The translations under genes and the position numbers were made by a program. A stretch of 64,000 nucleotides of DNA, taken from CAYLKS01 sp964384205 [NCBI: uncultured bacterium]. Lineage in GTDB: Bacteria > JAGOEH01. Under the pieces are notes generated by a model. The model worked only from the letters and a program-made list of their open reading frames with translations. It made no database searches and was not told the origin of the DNA. Of the stretch, positions 36,945 through 45,498 are shown piece after piece; the first letter of the stretch is position 1; every line of letters begins with the position of its first letter. The DNA is taken from assembly GCA_964384205.1 (NCBI GenBank), contig CAYLKS010000002.1, forward strand, positions 54,287-118,286, read 5' to 3'.

Positions 36945-37721
36945 TTGAAACTTTATTTTATAGAAGCAGGAGTTGATTATAAAAAATATAATTTTCCTTA
37001 TATAATAATAGCAGAACCTGAATCTGAAAAAGAAATTCTTAAATTATTTGAAAAAGGATTTCTCCCCTATAATCATAACTTAACACAGTTTTATTTATGC
37101 AGAAATATTCGTATTAAATTATCAGAATTCACCCCATCATCTGAAAACAGAAGAATACTAAGAAAAGGAGAGGGTATAAGCTTTAAACTCAAAAAAAGAA
37201 ATGAATTTAAGTTCAATGATAATTGGTTAAAATTTTGTAAAGATTATGCAGACCAACGATTTGGAAAAGATATAATGTCAGAATCACGGCTTTTATCTTT
37301 ATTTCATTCTCCGGTAACATCGCATATAATGGAATTTTACAATGATAATCAAATTATAGGTATTGTTGTTTTATATATTATTGAGAAACAATTAACATAT
37401 TATTACTATTCTTTCTATGATTTAAAATATTTTAATAAAAATCTTGGAATGTACATGATGACATCCGCTGTAAAATATTTTTCAGAAAACAATTTTCAGT
37501 ATATCTATCTTGGAACATGCTATAGTAAAAATGCTCTATACAAAACTCAGTTTAAAGGAATGGAATTTTTCAATGGAAGGTACTGGTCATCAAATCTAAA
37601 GGAACTAAAATTTTTAATAAAGAATTATGCAAATAATGAGATTAAAAATGTTTTCGAAATAGACGAATATTCTAAATATACAAATAAATCTCAAACAATC
37701 TTTAGCGGGGGGCTTATATGA
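36945..37721 (+). CDS. Arginyl/leucyl-tRNA-protein transferase-like (ATE/Bpt, GNAT-fold) protein
   Basis: The 258-residue protein resembles bacterial Bpt (aspartate/glutamate leucyltransferase) and eukaryotic ATE1. An N-terminal part (35-75) reads FLPYNHNLTQFYLCRNIRIKL then SEFTPSSENRRILRKG, parallel to the family's CxxC-PVR-F-PS-QRR block but with only one Cys. A GNAT-fold C-terminal half includes YYYSFYDLKYFNKNLGMYMMT and YIYLGTCYSKNALYKTQFKG. The family moves an aminoacyl group from charged tRNA to a peptide amine. The TTG start has AAAGGAG upstream. The ATP-grasp gene overlaps by 4 bp (ATGA). Family placement is good; substrate unknown. Confidence 0.7.
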   Translation: MKLYFIEAGVDYKKYNFPYIIIAEPESEKEILKLFEKGFLPYNHNLTQFYLCRNIRIKLSEFTPSSENRRILRKGEGISFKLKKRNEFKFNDNWLKFCKDYADQRFGKDIMSESRLLSLFHSPVTSHIMEFYNDNQIIGIVVLYIIEKQLTYYYYSFYDLKYFNKNLGMYMMTSAVKYFSENNFQYIYLGTCYSKNALYKTQFKGMEFFNGRYWSSNLKELKFLIKNYANNEIKNVFEIDEYSKYTNKSQTIFSGGLI

Positions 37722-38965
37722 AAGTTATGTTATTTGGCGTTGGAGCTTTCACCCAGGGTGTTTTACATATATTAAAAGAACATAATATTGAAGTATGTAC
37801 CTATTTAACAAGAGATTATGCTCACTATGGACCCATGTTGGAAGGCAAAACATATCATAAAGAATACTATCCGGATCCCTGTGAAATATTAAAAAATGAA
37901 AATATAGATTTTGTTATTCCGATGTCTATAGACTGGGCAAAGCAAAGCTGGACTAAAAAATTTTTATCTCTTAATATTCCAATATTGTCGCCCAAAGGAG
38001 AAGCATATAATATTGAAGGAGATAGAGAATTTTCCCATCAATTGTGCGAAAAATACAATATACCCTTTCCGAAATCTTATCTTGCTAAAAATAAATTTGA
38101 AGCTTTAGAAATATTAAAAAAAGATTATAGACCCTATGTAATAAAAAATATCTACTGTTCACCATTTAGTCCTGTACATACTATTGTATGTGAAACACCG
38201 GAACAAACCAAAGCATGGTTTGATGCAATCGATTTTAGAGAAGGAATATTTTTACAAGAATTCATGGGATATAATGAAGCAGGCCATATTGCCTTTGTAA
38301 GCAATGGACAAATATATTCTCTTGTTACAAATCAAGAATACAAAAGAGCTTTCAATGATAACCTTGGAATAATTGCAGGAGCTCCATTAGGAGGCATAGT
38401 AGAACAGGATCCAGATGATAAATACAATATTGCAAAAGAACTACTTCATCCTTTATTACCATGGTTCAAAGAAGTAAATTATAATGGTCCAATTCAGGTC
38501 ACAGCTATGAGAAAAGATAAAAAATGGTATGTGCTTGAATATAACATAAGATTAGGCGTAACCTCTGGTCCATTAATTATAAAAATGCTCAAAAACCCTG
38601 CGGAGGTATTATATAATGTTGCCTGCAACAAACCCATAACACTTAATTTTGATGAAACAAAAAAATTTGGCTGCTCATTAACTCTCGCTGGATATGGATA
38701 CCCTTATGTTCAGATTAATCCACCGAAACTTCCCATTCAAATAAAAGAAGAATTCACCTGTGATGTATGGTGGAATGAAGTTGATATTGATTACAATAAA
38801 AACCTATTCACATCAGGGCATAGAATTGCTGATTTTATTGCTTATGGAAATGATTTACAAAGTGCTTTATCATTAGCTTATGAAAATATAAAAAAAATTG
38901 AATGCCCCGGAAGTTATTATAGAACAGATATTGGACAATCTATGTGGCCTCCAATATATGATTAA
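37718..38965 (+). CDS. PurD-like ATP-grasp ligase of atypical context
   Basis: The 415-residue ATP-grasp enzyme resembles PurD (phosphoribosylamine-glycine ligase): a Rossmann-like N-domain (MKVMLFGVGAFTQGVLHILKE), DREFSHQLCEKYNIPFPKSYLAKNKFEALEIL, the metal-site strand VLEYNIRLG, and a PurD-type C-domain (SGHRIADFIAYGNDLQSAL then YRTDIG). The PurD signature RFGDPE is changed to RLGVTSG, so the phosphoribosylamine reaction is doubtful. It is coupled to the tRNA-transferase-like gene, not to purine genes. By family knowledge it should join a carboxylate to an amine through an acyl phosphate; which ones is unknown. Confidence 0.75.
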   Translation: MKVMLFGVGAFTQGVLHILKEHNIEVCTYLTRDYAHYGPMLEGKTYHKEYYPDPCEILKNENIDFVIPMSIDWAKQSWTKKFLSLNIPILSPKGEAYNIEGDREFSHQLCEKYNIPFPKSYLAKNKFEALEILKKDYRPYVIKNIYCSPFSPVHTIVCETPEQTKAWFDAIDFREGIFLQEFMGYNEAGHIAFVSNGQIYSLVTNQEYKRAFNDNLGIIAGAPLGGIVEQDPDDKYNIAKELLHPLLPWFKEVNYNGPIQVTAMRKDKKWYVLEYNIRLGVTSGPLIIKMLKNPAEVLYNVACNKPITLNFDETKKFGCSLTLAGYGYPYVQINPPKLPIQIKEEFTCDVWWNEVDIDYNKNLFTSGHRIADFIAYGNDLQSALSLAYENIKKIECPGSYYRTDIGQSMWPPIYD

Positions 38966-39677
38966 AAAAATTATTATTTTACTATTTATTCTTCCACCTC
39001 TATTAAAAGCAAATACTAAAATTTTAAATTTGATAATAAATAATAATAATATATCAATAAATGACAAAAACTATCTAAACAATAAAATAGCAAATTTATT
39101 AGATAATAAAACTATTTATAGAAATGTTATAGATACTATATTTATTTCTGAAAAAAAACTATATTTACTAACAAAAAACCTTCCCACAGCTGCAAAACTT
39201 ATCAATATAATAAAAAATAGACAATATGAAATAGATAGCATAGATGGGTTAAGGTTTTATGCAAATGATCATTCTGATTTGGAAGGTATAATATTTCATG
39301 TTTACAATTCTATAGATACCACATTTTTCTATGCTGAAGGTACTGCCAAATTTTTGCTCACTAAATATAAACTATTTGGTTTAATGTATGTTGAATATAA
39401 AAATATTGATACAAATAAAATTTTATTTAATGCCAGAATCTATATTTATCCCAATAATTCTTTTGCCAGATCATTACTAAAAATTTTACTAAAATTAGGT
39501 TTTAATTCTTATGTAGATAAAAAAATATCAAATATTTACAATTTTATAAATATAACCGCAAAAGCTATAAATCAAAATCCGAAAAAAATTATCAATGTAA
39601 TTCAAACTGATTCTCTTATAAAAAAATTTAAACTAAATCAAAATGATATAAAAATTATTAATAAACTAATTTATTGA
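38958..39677 (+). CDS. Exported protein of unknown function
   Basis: The 239-residue product starts at the ATG at 38958 with a clear signal peptide (MIKKIIILLFILPPLLKANT). An upstream in-frame start at 38898 would bury the signal inside the preceding gene and is unlikely. The mature part has mixed alpha/beta character with Asn/Ile/Lys-rich composition, no Cys, and no family I recognise. It overlaps the PurD-like gene by 8 bp, making it the third member of that operon. It could be the substrate or the sensor of the module; this is speculation. Its 3' end overlaps the convergent gene by 7 bp. Confidence 0.75.
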   Translation: MIKKIIILLFILPPLLKANTKILNLIINNNNISINDKNYLNNKIANLLDNKTIYRNVIDTIFISEKKLYLLTKNLPTAAKLINIIKNRQYEIDSIDGLRFYANDHSDLEGIIFHVYNSIDTTFFYAEGTAKFLLTKYKLFGLMYVEYKNIDTNKILFNARIYIYPNNSFARSLLKILLKLGFNSYVDKKISNIYNFINITAKAINQNPKKIINVIQTDSLIKKFKLNQNDIKIINKLIY

Positions 39678-40198
39678 TAAAGTTCTGCCTTAAGGGCAGT
39701 TAATTTTTCTGGAGTTAAAACACTCTTCAATTCAGGATAATTTTTCAAATTAAATATAACTTTTGTCTTACCATCTACTTTACCAATAAAAGCTGTAGCT
39801 CCCGATTGCAGATAATCCATAGACGAAGAGAAAATATAAATGTTATTCTGTGTACAATTTTTTAAAATATACAATTTACTCTTATTATTCATCAAAACAG
39901 GGGAATCAAAAATAACAAGTTTAGTTTTAGGTTTTAATTTTTTTAAACTACTTCCAATATCACGGGCAAGATCAATTATATATACTTCTGCTTTAGTTTT
40001 TGTAATAGCACCTGCCCTTCCAAGCTTTTTTTTCAAAACATCTGCTCTTTCTTTAGGCAAGAAATATACTATATTTGTAACATCAGGAAAAACCTGTTTT
40101 ATAATAAAAGCAAATTGCATAGGAGAAGCTTCTTGAGAAAGAACTTCTTGAAACAAACAAAAAAATAATAATATAAATAAACCTGCTAATTTTTTCAT
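39671..40198 (-). CDS. Exported protein, possibly YfiR/DUF4154-like
   Basis: The 175-residue protein has a signal peptide (1-21, MKKLAGLFILLFFCLFQEVLS). Its mature domain has alternating strands and ends NNIYIFSSSMDYLQSGATAFI then GKVDGKTKVIFNLKNY. This is reminiscent of the YfiR/DUF4154 periplasmic repressor fold, where a similar Gly-rich strand precedes the final helix. The match is weak and the usual YfiR disulphide cysteines are absent. It has its own promoter (40230-40258) and CTCC/GGAG ribosome site, and stands alone between convergent and divergent neighbours. Confidence 0.6.
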   Translation of the reverse strand: MKKLAGLFILLFFCLFQEVLSQEASPMQFAFIIKQVFPDVTNIVYFLPKERADVLKKKLGRAGAITKTKAEVYIIDLARDIGSSLKKLKPKTKLVIFDSPVLMNNKSKLYILKNCTQNNIYIFSSSMDYLQSGATAFIGKVDGKTKVIFNLKNYPELKSVLTPEKLTALKAELYQ

Positions 40199-40229
40199 AG
40201 GCTCTCCTTGTTTTTTTTCTATTATTTTA

Positions 40230-40258
40230 ATGATAAAAGTCTATAATCAATTTGTCAA
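40230..40258 (-). promoter_or_regulatory. Promoter for the YfiR-like gene
   Basis: On the minus strand a perfect TTGACA (40253-40258), 17 bp and TATCAT (40230-40235) give a leader of about 25 nt that includes AAGGAGA before the ATG at 40198. Confidence 0.6.
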
Positions 40259-40400
40259 CTAATTTTTATTTTTTTTACTTTAACATTTTTTTTTAAATCA
40301 AAAATTAATAAAAAACAATTAGCAATAATTATATAAAAAATTCTTTTACTATATAACCACATAAACATCTAAAAAAATATTAAATAACACTTATATAGAC

Positions 40401-40429
40401 TTGACATAAACTAAGTTTTTATATAGAAT
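40401..40429 (+). promoter_or_regulatory. Promoter of the alaS operon
   Basis: A perfect TTGACA (40401-40406), 17 bp and TAGAAT (40424-40429) precede a leader of about 35 nt with an AAGGA site before the ATG at 40471. The leader is too short for a T-box. It lies in a 272-bp divergent gap shared with the YfiR-like gene; the middle of the gap holds only AT-rich sequence. Confidence 0.6.
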
Positions 40430-40470
40430 ATAAATTTGTAAAATACAAAAAACTTAAAAAAGGAATAGAT

Positions 40471-43074
40471 ATGATAAAAGGAAGTCAGATAAGATCAAAT
40501 TTTGTTGATTTTTTCAAATCAAAAGGGCATGTTTTTGTCCCAAGCTCCCCTGTTGTCCCAAAAGATGATCCAACATTATTATTTACAAATGCTGGAATGA
40601 ACCAATTTAAACCTATTTTTTTAGGAAAAGAAAAAAGAGAATATACAAGAGTAGCTAATTACCAAAAATGTATTAGAGTAAGTGGAAAACACAATGATTT
40701 AGAAGAAGTTGGTAAAGATGGCAGGCATCATACTTTTTTTGAAATGCTGGGTAATTGGTCATTTGGAGATTATTATAAAAAAGAAGCAATTGAATTTGCC
40801 TGGGAATACCTAACAGAGGTGCTAAAATTACCAAAAGAAAAATTATATGTAACTGTTTATGAGGATGATAATGAAGCTGAAGAATTATGGAAAACTGTTA
40901 CAGATGTTGATCATTCCCACATATCACGTTGGGGAATGAAAGAAAATTTCTGGGAAATGGGAGATACAGGACCATGTGGGCCATGTTCTGAAATTCATTA
41001 CGATAGAGGAGAAAAATACTCCTCTGTAGATGATCCTAATTGTGGAGTTAATTGCGATGGAGAAAGATTCTGGGAAATATGGAACTTAGTTTTTATCCAA
41101 TATAATAGGCTACCCGATGGCTCTCTTGAAGAATTACCGTCAAAACATGTTGATACAGGAATGGGACTGGAAAGATTAACCGCTATTCTGCAAGGAAAAG
41201 ATTCCAATTATGAAACAGATCTTTTCTGGCCATTAATCGAGCACTTAGAAGAACTAACAGGAAAACAATATAGTCCTGATAATAGTGGTATGCCTTTTAG
41301 AGTTATTGCAGACCATATTAGAGCTATAAGCTTTGCAATCGCAGATGGAGCACTGCCATCCAATGAAGGTAGAGGATACGTAATTCGAAGGCTTTTACGC
41401 CGAGCAGCAAGATATGGATATAATATTGATATGAAAGAACCATTTATTTATAAATTAGTTCCTACACTGGTTGATTTTATGGGAGATGCTTATCCTGAAT
41501 TAAAAGAACAGCATGATCATATAAGTCTCGTTATCAAAAGTGAAGAAGAAAGATTTTTTAAAACATTAGGTCAAGGGATCACTATTTTTAATAAAATTGT
41601 AGAAAAAGAAAAAGAAACAAAAATGGTTTCCGGAAAAGATGCGTTCCTATTATATGACACTTATGGATTCCCTATAGATTTAACAAGAGTTATGGCAGAA
41701 GAAATTGGGTTTAATATCGATTTGAAAAATTTTGAAATTTTACTTGAAAAGCAAAGAGAACAATCAAGAAATGCCGCTTCTTTTGATTATGATGTCCATA
41801 AAAATTGGGTTGAATTTACTCAAGGTGAACATTCAATTTTTAAAGGTTATGAAACCTCTGAATTAGTTACTCAAATTAGAAAATATTACATGGAAGATGA
41901 TAAGATTGAAATAATTTTACATGAAACTCCTTTTTATGCAGAATCAGGTGGACAGGTTGCAGATCATGGGTATATAGAAGGTGAAAATTTTGAAATTCAA
42001 GTTTATAATGTACAGAAAACTTTTGACGGTATTGTACATTATGGTAAACTAAATGGCACAATAAATAATCCAAATGTTAAAGCTATTGTGGACACTAATC
42101 GACTTAAAAGCATATCAAGACACCATACAGCCACTCATTTATTGCAAGCTGCTTTAAGAAAATTATTAGGAGAGCATGTCCACCAGTCTGGTTCTTTAGT
42201 ATGTGATGATTATTTAAGATTTGATTTTACACATTTCCAGGCATTAAATGAAGAAGAATTAAGAGATATTGAGAATGAAGTGAATGACTATATTATGGCA
42301 AATTATCCTGTAAAAATAGAATTTATGGATATAAATGAAGCCAAAAAAGCAGGAGCCATGGCACTATTCGGTGAAAAATACGATAAAATAGTAAGAGTTG
42401 TTAAAATTGAACCTGTTAGTATGGAATTATGTGGCGGAATCCATTGTAAGGCTACAGGTGAAATAGGCTTATTTAAAATTGTCAGTGAAACTGGAATAGC
42501 TGCTGGTATTAGAAGAATTGTGGCCAAAGCAGGCATGCCAGCAATTGAGTATGTCAATAATTTCGAAAACATTATAAAAAATTTATCTGGCATATTTGCC
42601 ACAAAACCAGAGAATTTAACCAACATAATAGATCAAAAATTAAAAGAAAATCACGAATTATTAAAAAAACTTGAAAAATTACAATCTGAAAAAAATAAAG
42701 GAAATTTGGAAACTTTATTAAACAATAAAGAAGTTATAAATGGAATAAATGTTATTATAGCACAAATAGATGTTGATAATATTGAGCTTTTAAGAAAAGC
42801 TGCTGATTTCTTAAAAAATAAATTAAAAAACAATTTTGTTATAATTCTTTCAAGCATAATTAATAATAAAGTAAACTTTATAGTTAGTATTTCACAAGAA
42901 TTAACAGAAAAATATAAAAATCTTCATGCTGGAAAATTAATAAAAGAAATAGCAAAAGTATGTGGTGGTGGCGGCGGCGGCAAACCATATTTTGCACAAG
43001 CAGGCGGAAAAGATACATCAAAAATACCTGAAGCTTTAGATTTTGCAAAGGAGCTTATTAAAAAATTTTCATGA
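40471..43074 (+). CDS. alaS: Alanyl-tRNA synthetase
   Basis: The 867-residue enzyme charges tRNA-Ala and has the usual three parts. The catalytic core starts IRSNFVDFFKSKGHVFVPSSP with motif-2 region GRHHTFFEMLGNWSFGDY and tRNA-binding GRGYVIRRLLRRA. The editing domain has its zinc site in HHTATHLLQAAL and CGGIHCKATGEIG. The C-Ala tail has GGGGGGKPYFAQAGGKD. All landmark motifs are intact. The next gene overlaps by four bases (ATGA), so three unusual downstream genes are translationally attached to this housekeeping gene. Confidence 0.98.
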   Translation: MIKGSQIRSNFVDFFKSKGHVFVPSSPVVPKDDPTLLFTNAGMNQFKPIFLGKEKREYTRVANYQKCIRVSGKHNDLEEVGKDGRHHTFFEMLGNWSFGDYYKKEAIEFAWEYLTEVLKLPKEKLYVTVYEDDNEAEELWKTVTDVDHSHISRWGMKENFWEMGDTGPCGPCSEIHYDRGEKYSSVDDPNCGVNCDGERFWEIWNLVFIQYNRLPDGSLEELPSKHVDTGMGLERLTAILQGKDSNYETDLFWPLIEHLEELTGKQYSPDNSGMPFRVIADHIRAISFAIADGALPSNEGRGYVIRRLLRRAARYGYNIDMKEPFIYKLVPTLVDFMGDAYPELKEQHDHISLVIKSEEERFFKTLGQGITIFNKIVEKEKETKMVSGKDAFLLYDTYGFPIDLTRVMAEEIGFNIDLKNFEILLEKQREQSRNAASFDYDVHKNWVEFTQGEHSIFKGYETSELVTQIRKYYMEDDKIEIILHETPFYAESGGQVADHGYIEGENFEIQVYNVQKTFDGIVHYGKLNGTINNPNVKAIVDTNRLKSISRHHTATHLLQAALRKLLGEHVHQSGSLVCDDYLRFDFTHFQALNEEELRDIENEVNDYIMANYPVKIEFMDINEAKKAGAMALFGEKYDKIVRVVKIEPVSMELCGGIHCKATGEIGLFKIVSETGIAAGIRRIVAKAGMPAIEYVNNFENIIKNLSGIFATKPENLTNIIDQKLKENHELLKKLEKLQSEKNKGNLETLLNNKEVINGINVIIAQIDVDNIELLRKAADFLKNKLKNNFVIILSSIINNKVNFIVSISQELTEKYKNLHAGKLIKEIAKVCGGGGGGKPYFAQAGGKDTSKIPEALDFAKELIKKFS

Positions 43075-43730
43075 AAGAACTTTATCTAACTTCAGAGAAT
43101 TTAACTGTTAAAACAAAAAAATATTTGAACTATTTAAATAAATATTTTAACATCAATAAAATCCAGTTTCATCCTGATAAAGCAGCTCTTTTAATATTGG
43201 ATATACAAAAATATTTTATTGATGACAAATCGCATGCTTTTGTCCCTTCTGTGAAAACTATTTTACCTGGATTAAAAAAACTTTGTCAATTATGCAAATC
43301 TAAAAATATTCCTTTAATATTTACAAGACATCTTAATAATTTTGAGAATGCAGGTATGATGAATAAATGGTGGAAAGATTTAATTAGTGATGATGATAGA
43401 TCTTCTATAACGAAAGAATTATCTGAATATACAGATATAGTTATTACTAAAACTCAATATGATGCTTTTTATAATACAAATTTAGATAGTATATTAAAAA
43501 ATTATGGTATACAGCAAGTAATAATTGGCGGGGTATTAACTCATTTGTGTTGTGAAACTACAGCAAGAAGTGCTTTTGTTCGAGGATATGAGGTCTTTTT
43601 TTTAATAGACGGTACAGCAACTTATAATGAAACATTTCATATGAATACATTATATAATTTATCTCATGGATTCGCAAAGCCAACAACTATAACAGATATT
43701 GAACAGACACTTTCGGAGTTTAGTAAGTGA
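43071..43730 (+). CDS. Isochorismatase-family cysteine hydrolase
   Basis: The 219-residue protein has the catalytic triad D44 (LLILDIQKYF), K127 (IVITKTQYDAF) and C160 (GVLTHLCCETTARSAF) plus the family's cis-peptide GGVLTH. Members hydrolyse isochorismate, nicotinamide or N-carbamoyl compounds; sequence alone does not choose. About 30 N-terminal residues precede the usual start, resembling isochorismatase (EntB-type) proteins rather than PncA. It overlaps alaS by 4 bp and the flavoprotein gene by 4 bp. Codon use by eye is T-richer than upstream genes, a possible sign of recent acquisition. Confidence 0.85.
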   Translation: MKELYLTSENLTVKTKKYLNYLNKYFNINKIQFHPDKAALLILDIQKYFIDDKSHAFVPSVKTILPGLKKLCQLCKSKNIPLIFTRHLNNFENAGMMNKWWKDLISDDDRSSITKELSEYTDIVITKTQYDAFYNTNLDSILKNYGIQQVIIGGVLTHLCCETTARSAFVRGYEVFFLIDGTATYNETFHMNTLYNLSHGFAKPTTITDIEQTLSEFSK

Positions 43731-44575
43731 TAATAAATAAAAAGATCATTATAATAGGTGGTGGGCCTGCTGGAGTTGCTTCCTCTATTTTATTATCTCG
43801 TAATAAGTTACCTGTTTTACTGATTGAAAAATATAAAATTGGTGGGCTTATTAGATTTGCTAATTTGATTGAAAATTATCCTGGTATGCCAGATGGCATT
43901 AATGGTGAACAGTTTACATTTTTATTAGATAAACATTTGAAAAATATCAATACAGATATTGTATATGATAATATTAGTTCAGTTACATATAAAAATAGAT
44001 TTTCCCTTCAAGGTGTAACTAATACTTATAGTTGTGAATTTCTTATTGTTGCAACAGGTAGTAAGCCTCGTAAAATAAAATCTAATTACAGTAATTTTAT
44101 ATCTTATGATTTTTCAAAATTTATAAACAAAAGGGATGAGCATATTGCTATTATAGGCGGTGGGGATATTGCATTTGATTTTGCATTAACTCTTTCTTTA
44201 AATAATAGGGTAAATATTTTGATAAGGAATATTCCATGTTGTAATGATGTGCTTTTAGAAAGGGCAAAAAATAATAAAAATATTTTTATTTATGAAAATT
44301 TCTCTATTTGTAATATAATAAAAAATAATGAGAGTTATGAAATAGTTTCTCATGAACAAAATCGCATAATTGCAAATTCAATATTTGGTGCGATTGGTAG
44401 AGAAAATAATTTACCAAAGTTGCTTTTTGACAAAAAACAAAAAGAACTTAAAGATAAATTTTTTATTATAGGTGATGCTATAAACAATTCTAATAATAGG
44501 TACATTATTTGTGCTGAATCCCAAGGTTTTGATGCAGCGATTAAAATTACAAAACAGATAAAAAGCGGAGGATAA
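43727..44575 (+). CDS. Thioredoxin-reductase-like FAD/NAD(P) oxidoreductase lacking the redox cysteines
   Basis: The 282-residue flavoprotein has the FAD loop IIIIGGGPAGVASSILL, the TrxR-type GGLIRFANLIENYPGMPDGING block, ATGS, a second dinucleotide loop IAIIGGGDIAFDFAL and a C-terminal GDA motif (FFIIGDAINNSNNR). The CxxC redox pair of TrxR, expected just before the second loop, is absent; that stretch reads SYDFSKFINKRDEH. It is thus a single-FAD reductase of the ferredoxin/flavodoxin-reductase type, perhaps supplying electrons to the radical SAM enzyme encoded 2 bp downstream. It uses a GTG start overlapping the previous stop. Confidence 0.82.
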   Translation: MIINKKIIIIGGGPAGVASSILLSRNKLPVLLIEKYKIGGLIRFANLIENYPGMPDGINGEQFTFLLDKHLKNINTDIVYDNISSVTYKNRFSLQGVTNTYSCEFLIVATGSKPRKIKSNYSNFISYDFSKFINKRDEHIAIIGGGDIAFDFALTLSLNNRVNILIRNIPCCNDVLLERAKNNKNIFIYENFSICNIIKNNESYEIVSHEQNRIIANSIFGAIGRENNLPKLLFDKKQKELKDKFFIIGDAINNSNNRYIICAESQGFDAAIKITKQIKSGG

Positions 44576-44577
44576 AT

Positions 44578-45498
44578 TTGAAAATTTTAAAAGAAATAGG
44601 TTCAGAAGAACATGCAATAGTGTATCTTGCTGAATTTAATGAAAATAAATATGTGGAATTTACAGAATCAATTCAGCCGCCTTTAAAAAGAAAAGATAAA
44701 TGGGTACTTATTATATCTTCTTTATTTGGGTGCCCAATAAAATGTCAATTTTGTGATTCATCAAATTATTATTATGGCAAATTAACATACCAAGAGCTTT
44801 TAGCACAAATAGAATATCCTGTATTAAAAAGATTTCCCGATAGAATTATAAAAACTGATAAATTTAAAATTCAATTTGCCCGGATAGGCGAGCCATCTTT
44901 TAACCTTAATGTTTTAGATGTGGTTGATAATTTTGATAATTTATTTGTTGTTGAAAATTTTATCCCCTCTATTTCAACAGTAGCTCCCCAAGGACAGGAA
45001 ATTTTCTTTGAGAAATTAATAGAGTTAAAAAAAAGAAAGTTCGCAAAAAATTTTCAATTACAATTTTCCATTCATTCTACTGATTTAGAATATAGAGATT
45101 GGCTTATTCCTGTAAAAAAATGGAGTTTTGATAAAATTTCTGACTATGGAAAACATTTCTTTGATAAAGGTGGTAAAAAAATCACATTAAATTTTGCAAT
45201 AAATTCAAGTGATTATATAAATGCTGAATTACTAAGAGATTTTTTTGATCCTGCTTTTTTTATAATTAAAATCACTCCTATAAATCCTACAATTAATGCA
45301 GCCGAAAAAGGACTTGTTACAAAAGATACTTTCGATTATAATGAAATTATAAAAAATCTCCAAAAATTTGGATTTGACGTTATTTTAAGTATAGGCAATC
45401 CAGAAGAAAACTTAATAGGAAGTAATTGTGGACAGTATATAAAGACTTTTTTAGATAAAGGAAAAAATTTTAGTATTTCTTATACTTATATTAATTAA
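44578..45498 (+). CDS. RlmN/Cfr-like radical SAM protein, short form
   Basis: The 306-residue protein has the radical SAM cluster motif C52-x3-C56-x2-C59 (FGCPIKCQFCDSS). Parallels to RlmN follow: IGEPSFN for MGEPLLN, QFSIHSTD for the SLHA strand, ITPINPT for LIPWNP, and a terminal CGQ with C284, the position of RlmN's methyl-carrying Cys. The second mechanistic Cys, which in RlmN lies before the cluster in CVSSQVGC, is Ile or Val here, and the N-terminal RNA-binding helical domain is missing. The start is TTG with GGAGG 6 nt upstream. The substrate may not be 23S rRNA. It overlaps the convergent HAD gene by 8 bp. Confidence 0.75.
   Translation: MKILKEIGSEEHAIVYLAEFNENKYVEFTESIQPPLKRKDKWVLIISSLFGCPIKCQFCDSSNYYYGKLTYQELLAQIEYPVLKRFPDRIIKTDKFKIQFARIGEPSFNLNVLDVVDNFDNLFVVENFIPSISTVAPQGQEIFFEKLIELKKRKFAKNFQLQFSIHSTDLEYRDWLIPVKKWSFDKISDYGKHFFDKGGKKITLNFAINSSDYINAELLRDFFDPAFFIIKITPINPTINAAEKGLVTKDTFDYNEIIKNLQKFGFDVILSIGNPEENLIGSNCGQYIKTFLDKGKNFSISYTYIN

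Noticed and set aside
38898-38957. Upstream start for the exported protein at 38958
   Set aside because: It would put 20 residues before a clear signal peptide and lie fully inside the PurD-like gene.
40199-40470. Possible T-box or riboswitch ahead of alaS
   Set aside because: The leader after the predicted transcription start is only about 35 nt and has no T-box motif or terminator.
42303-42626. Minus-strand open frame of 107 codons in alaS
   Set aside because: Shadow of the editing domain of alaS; composition follows the complementary frame.
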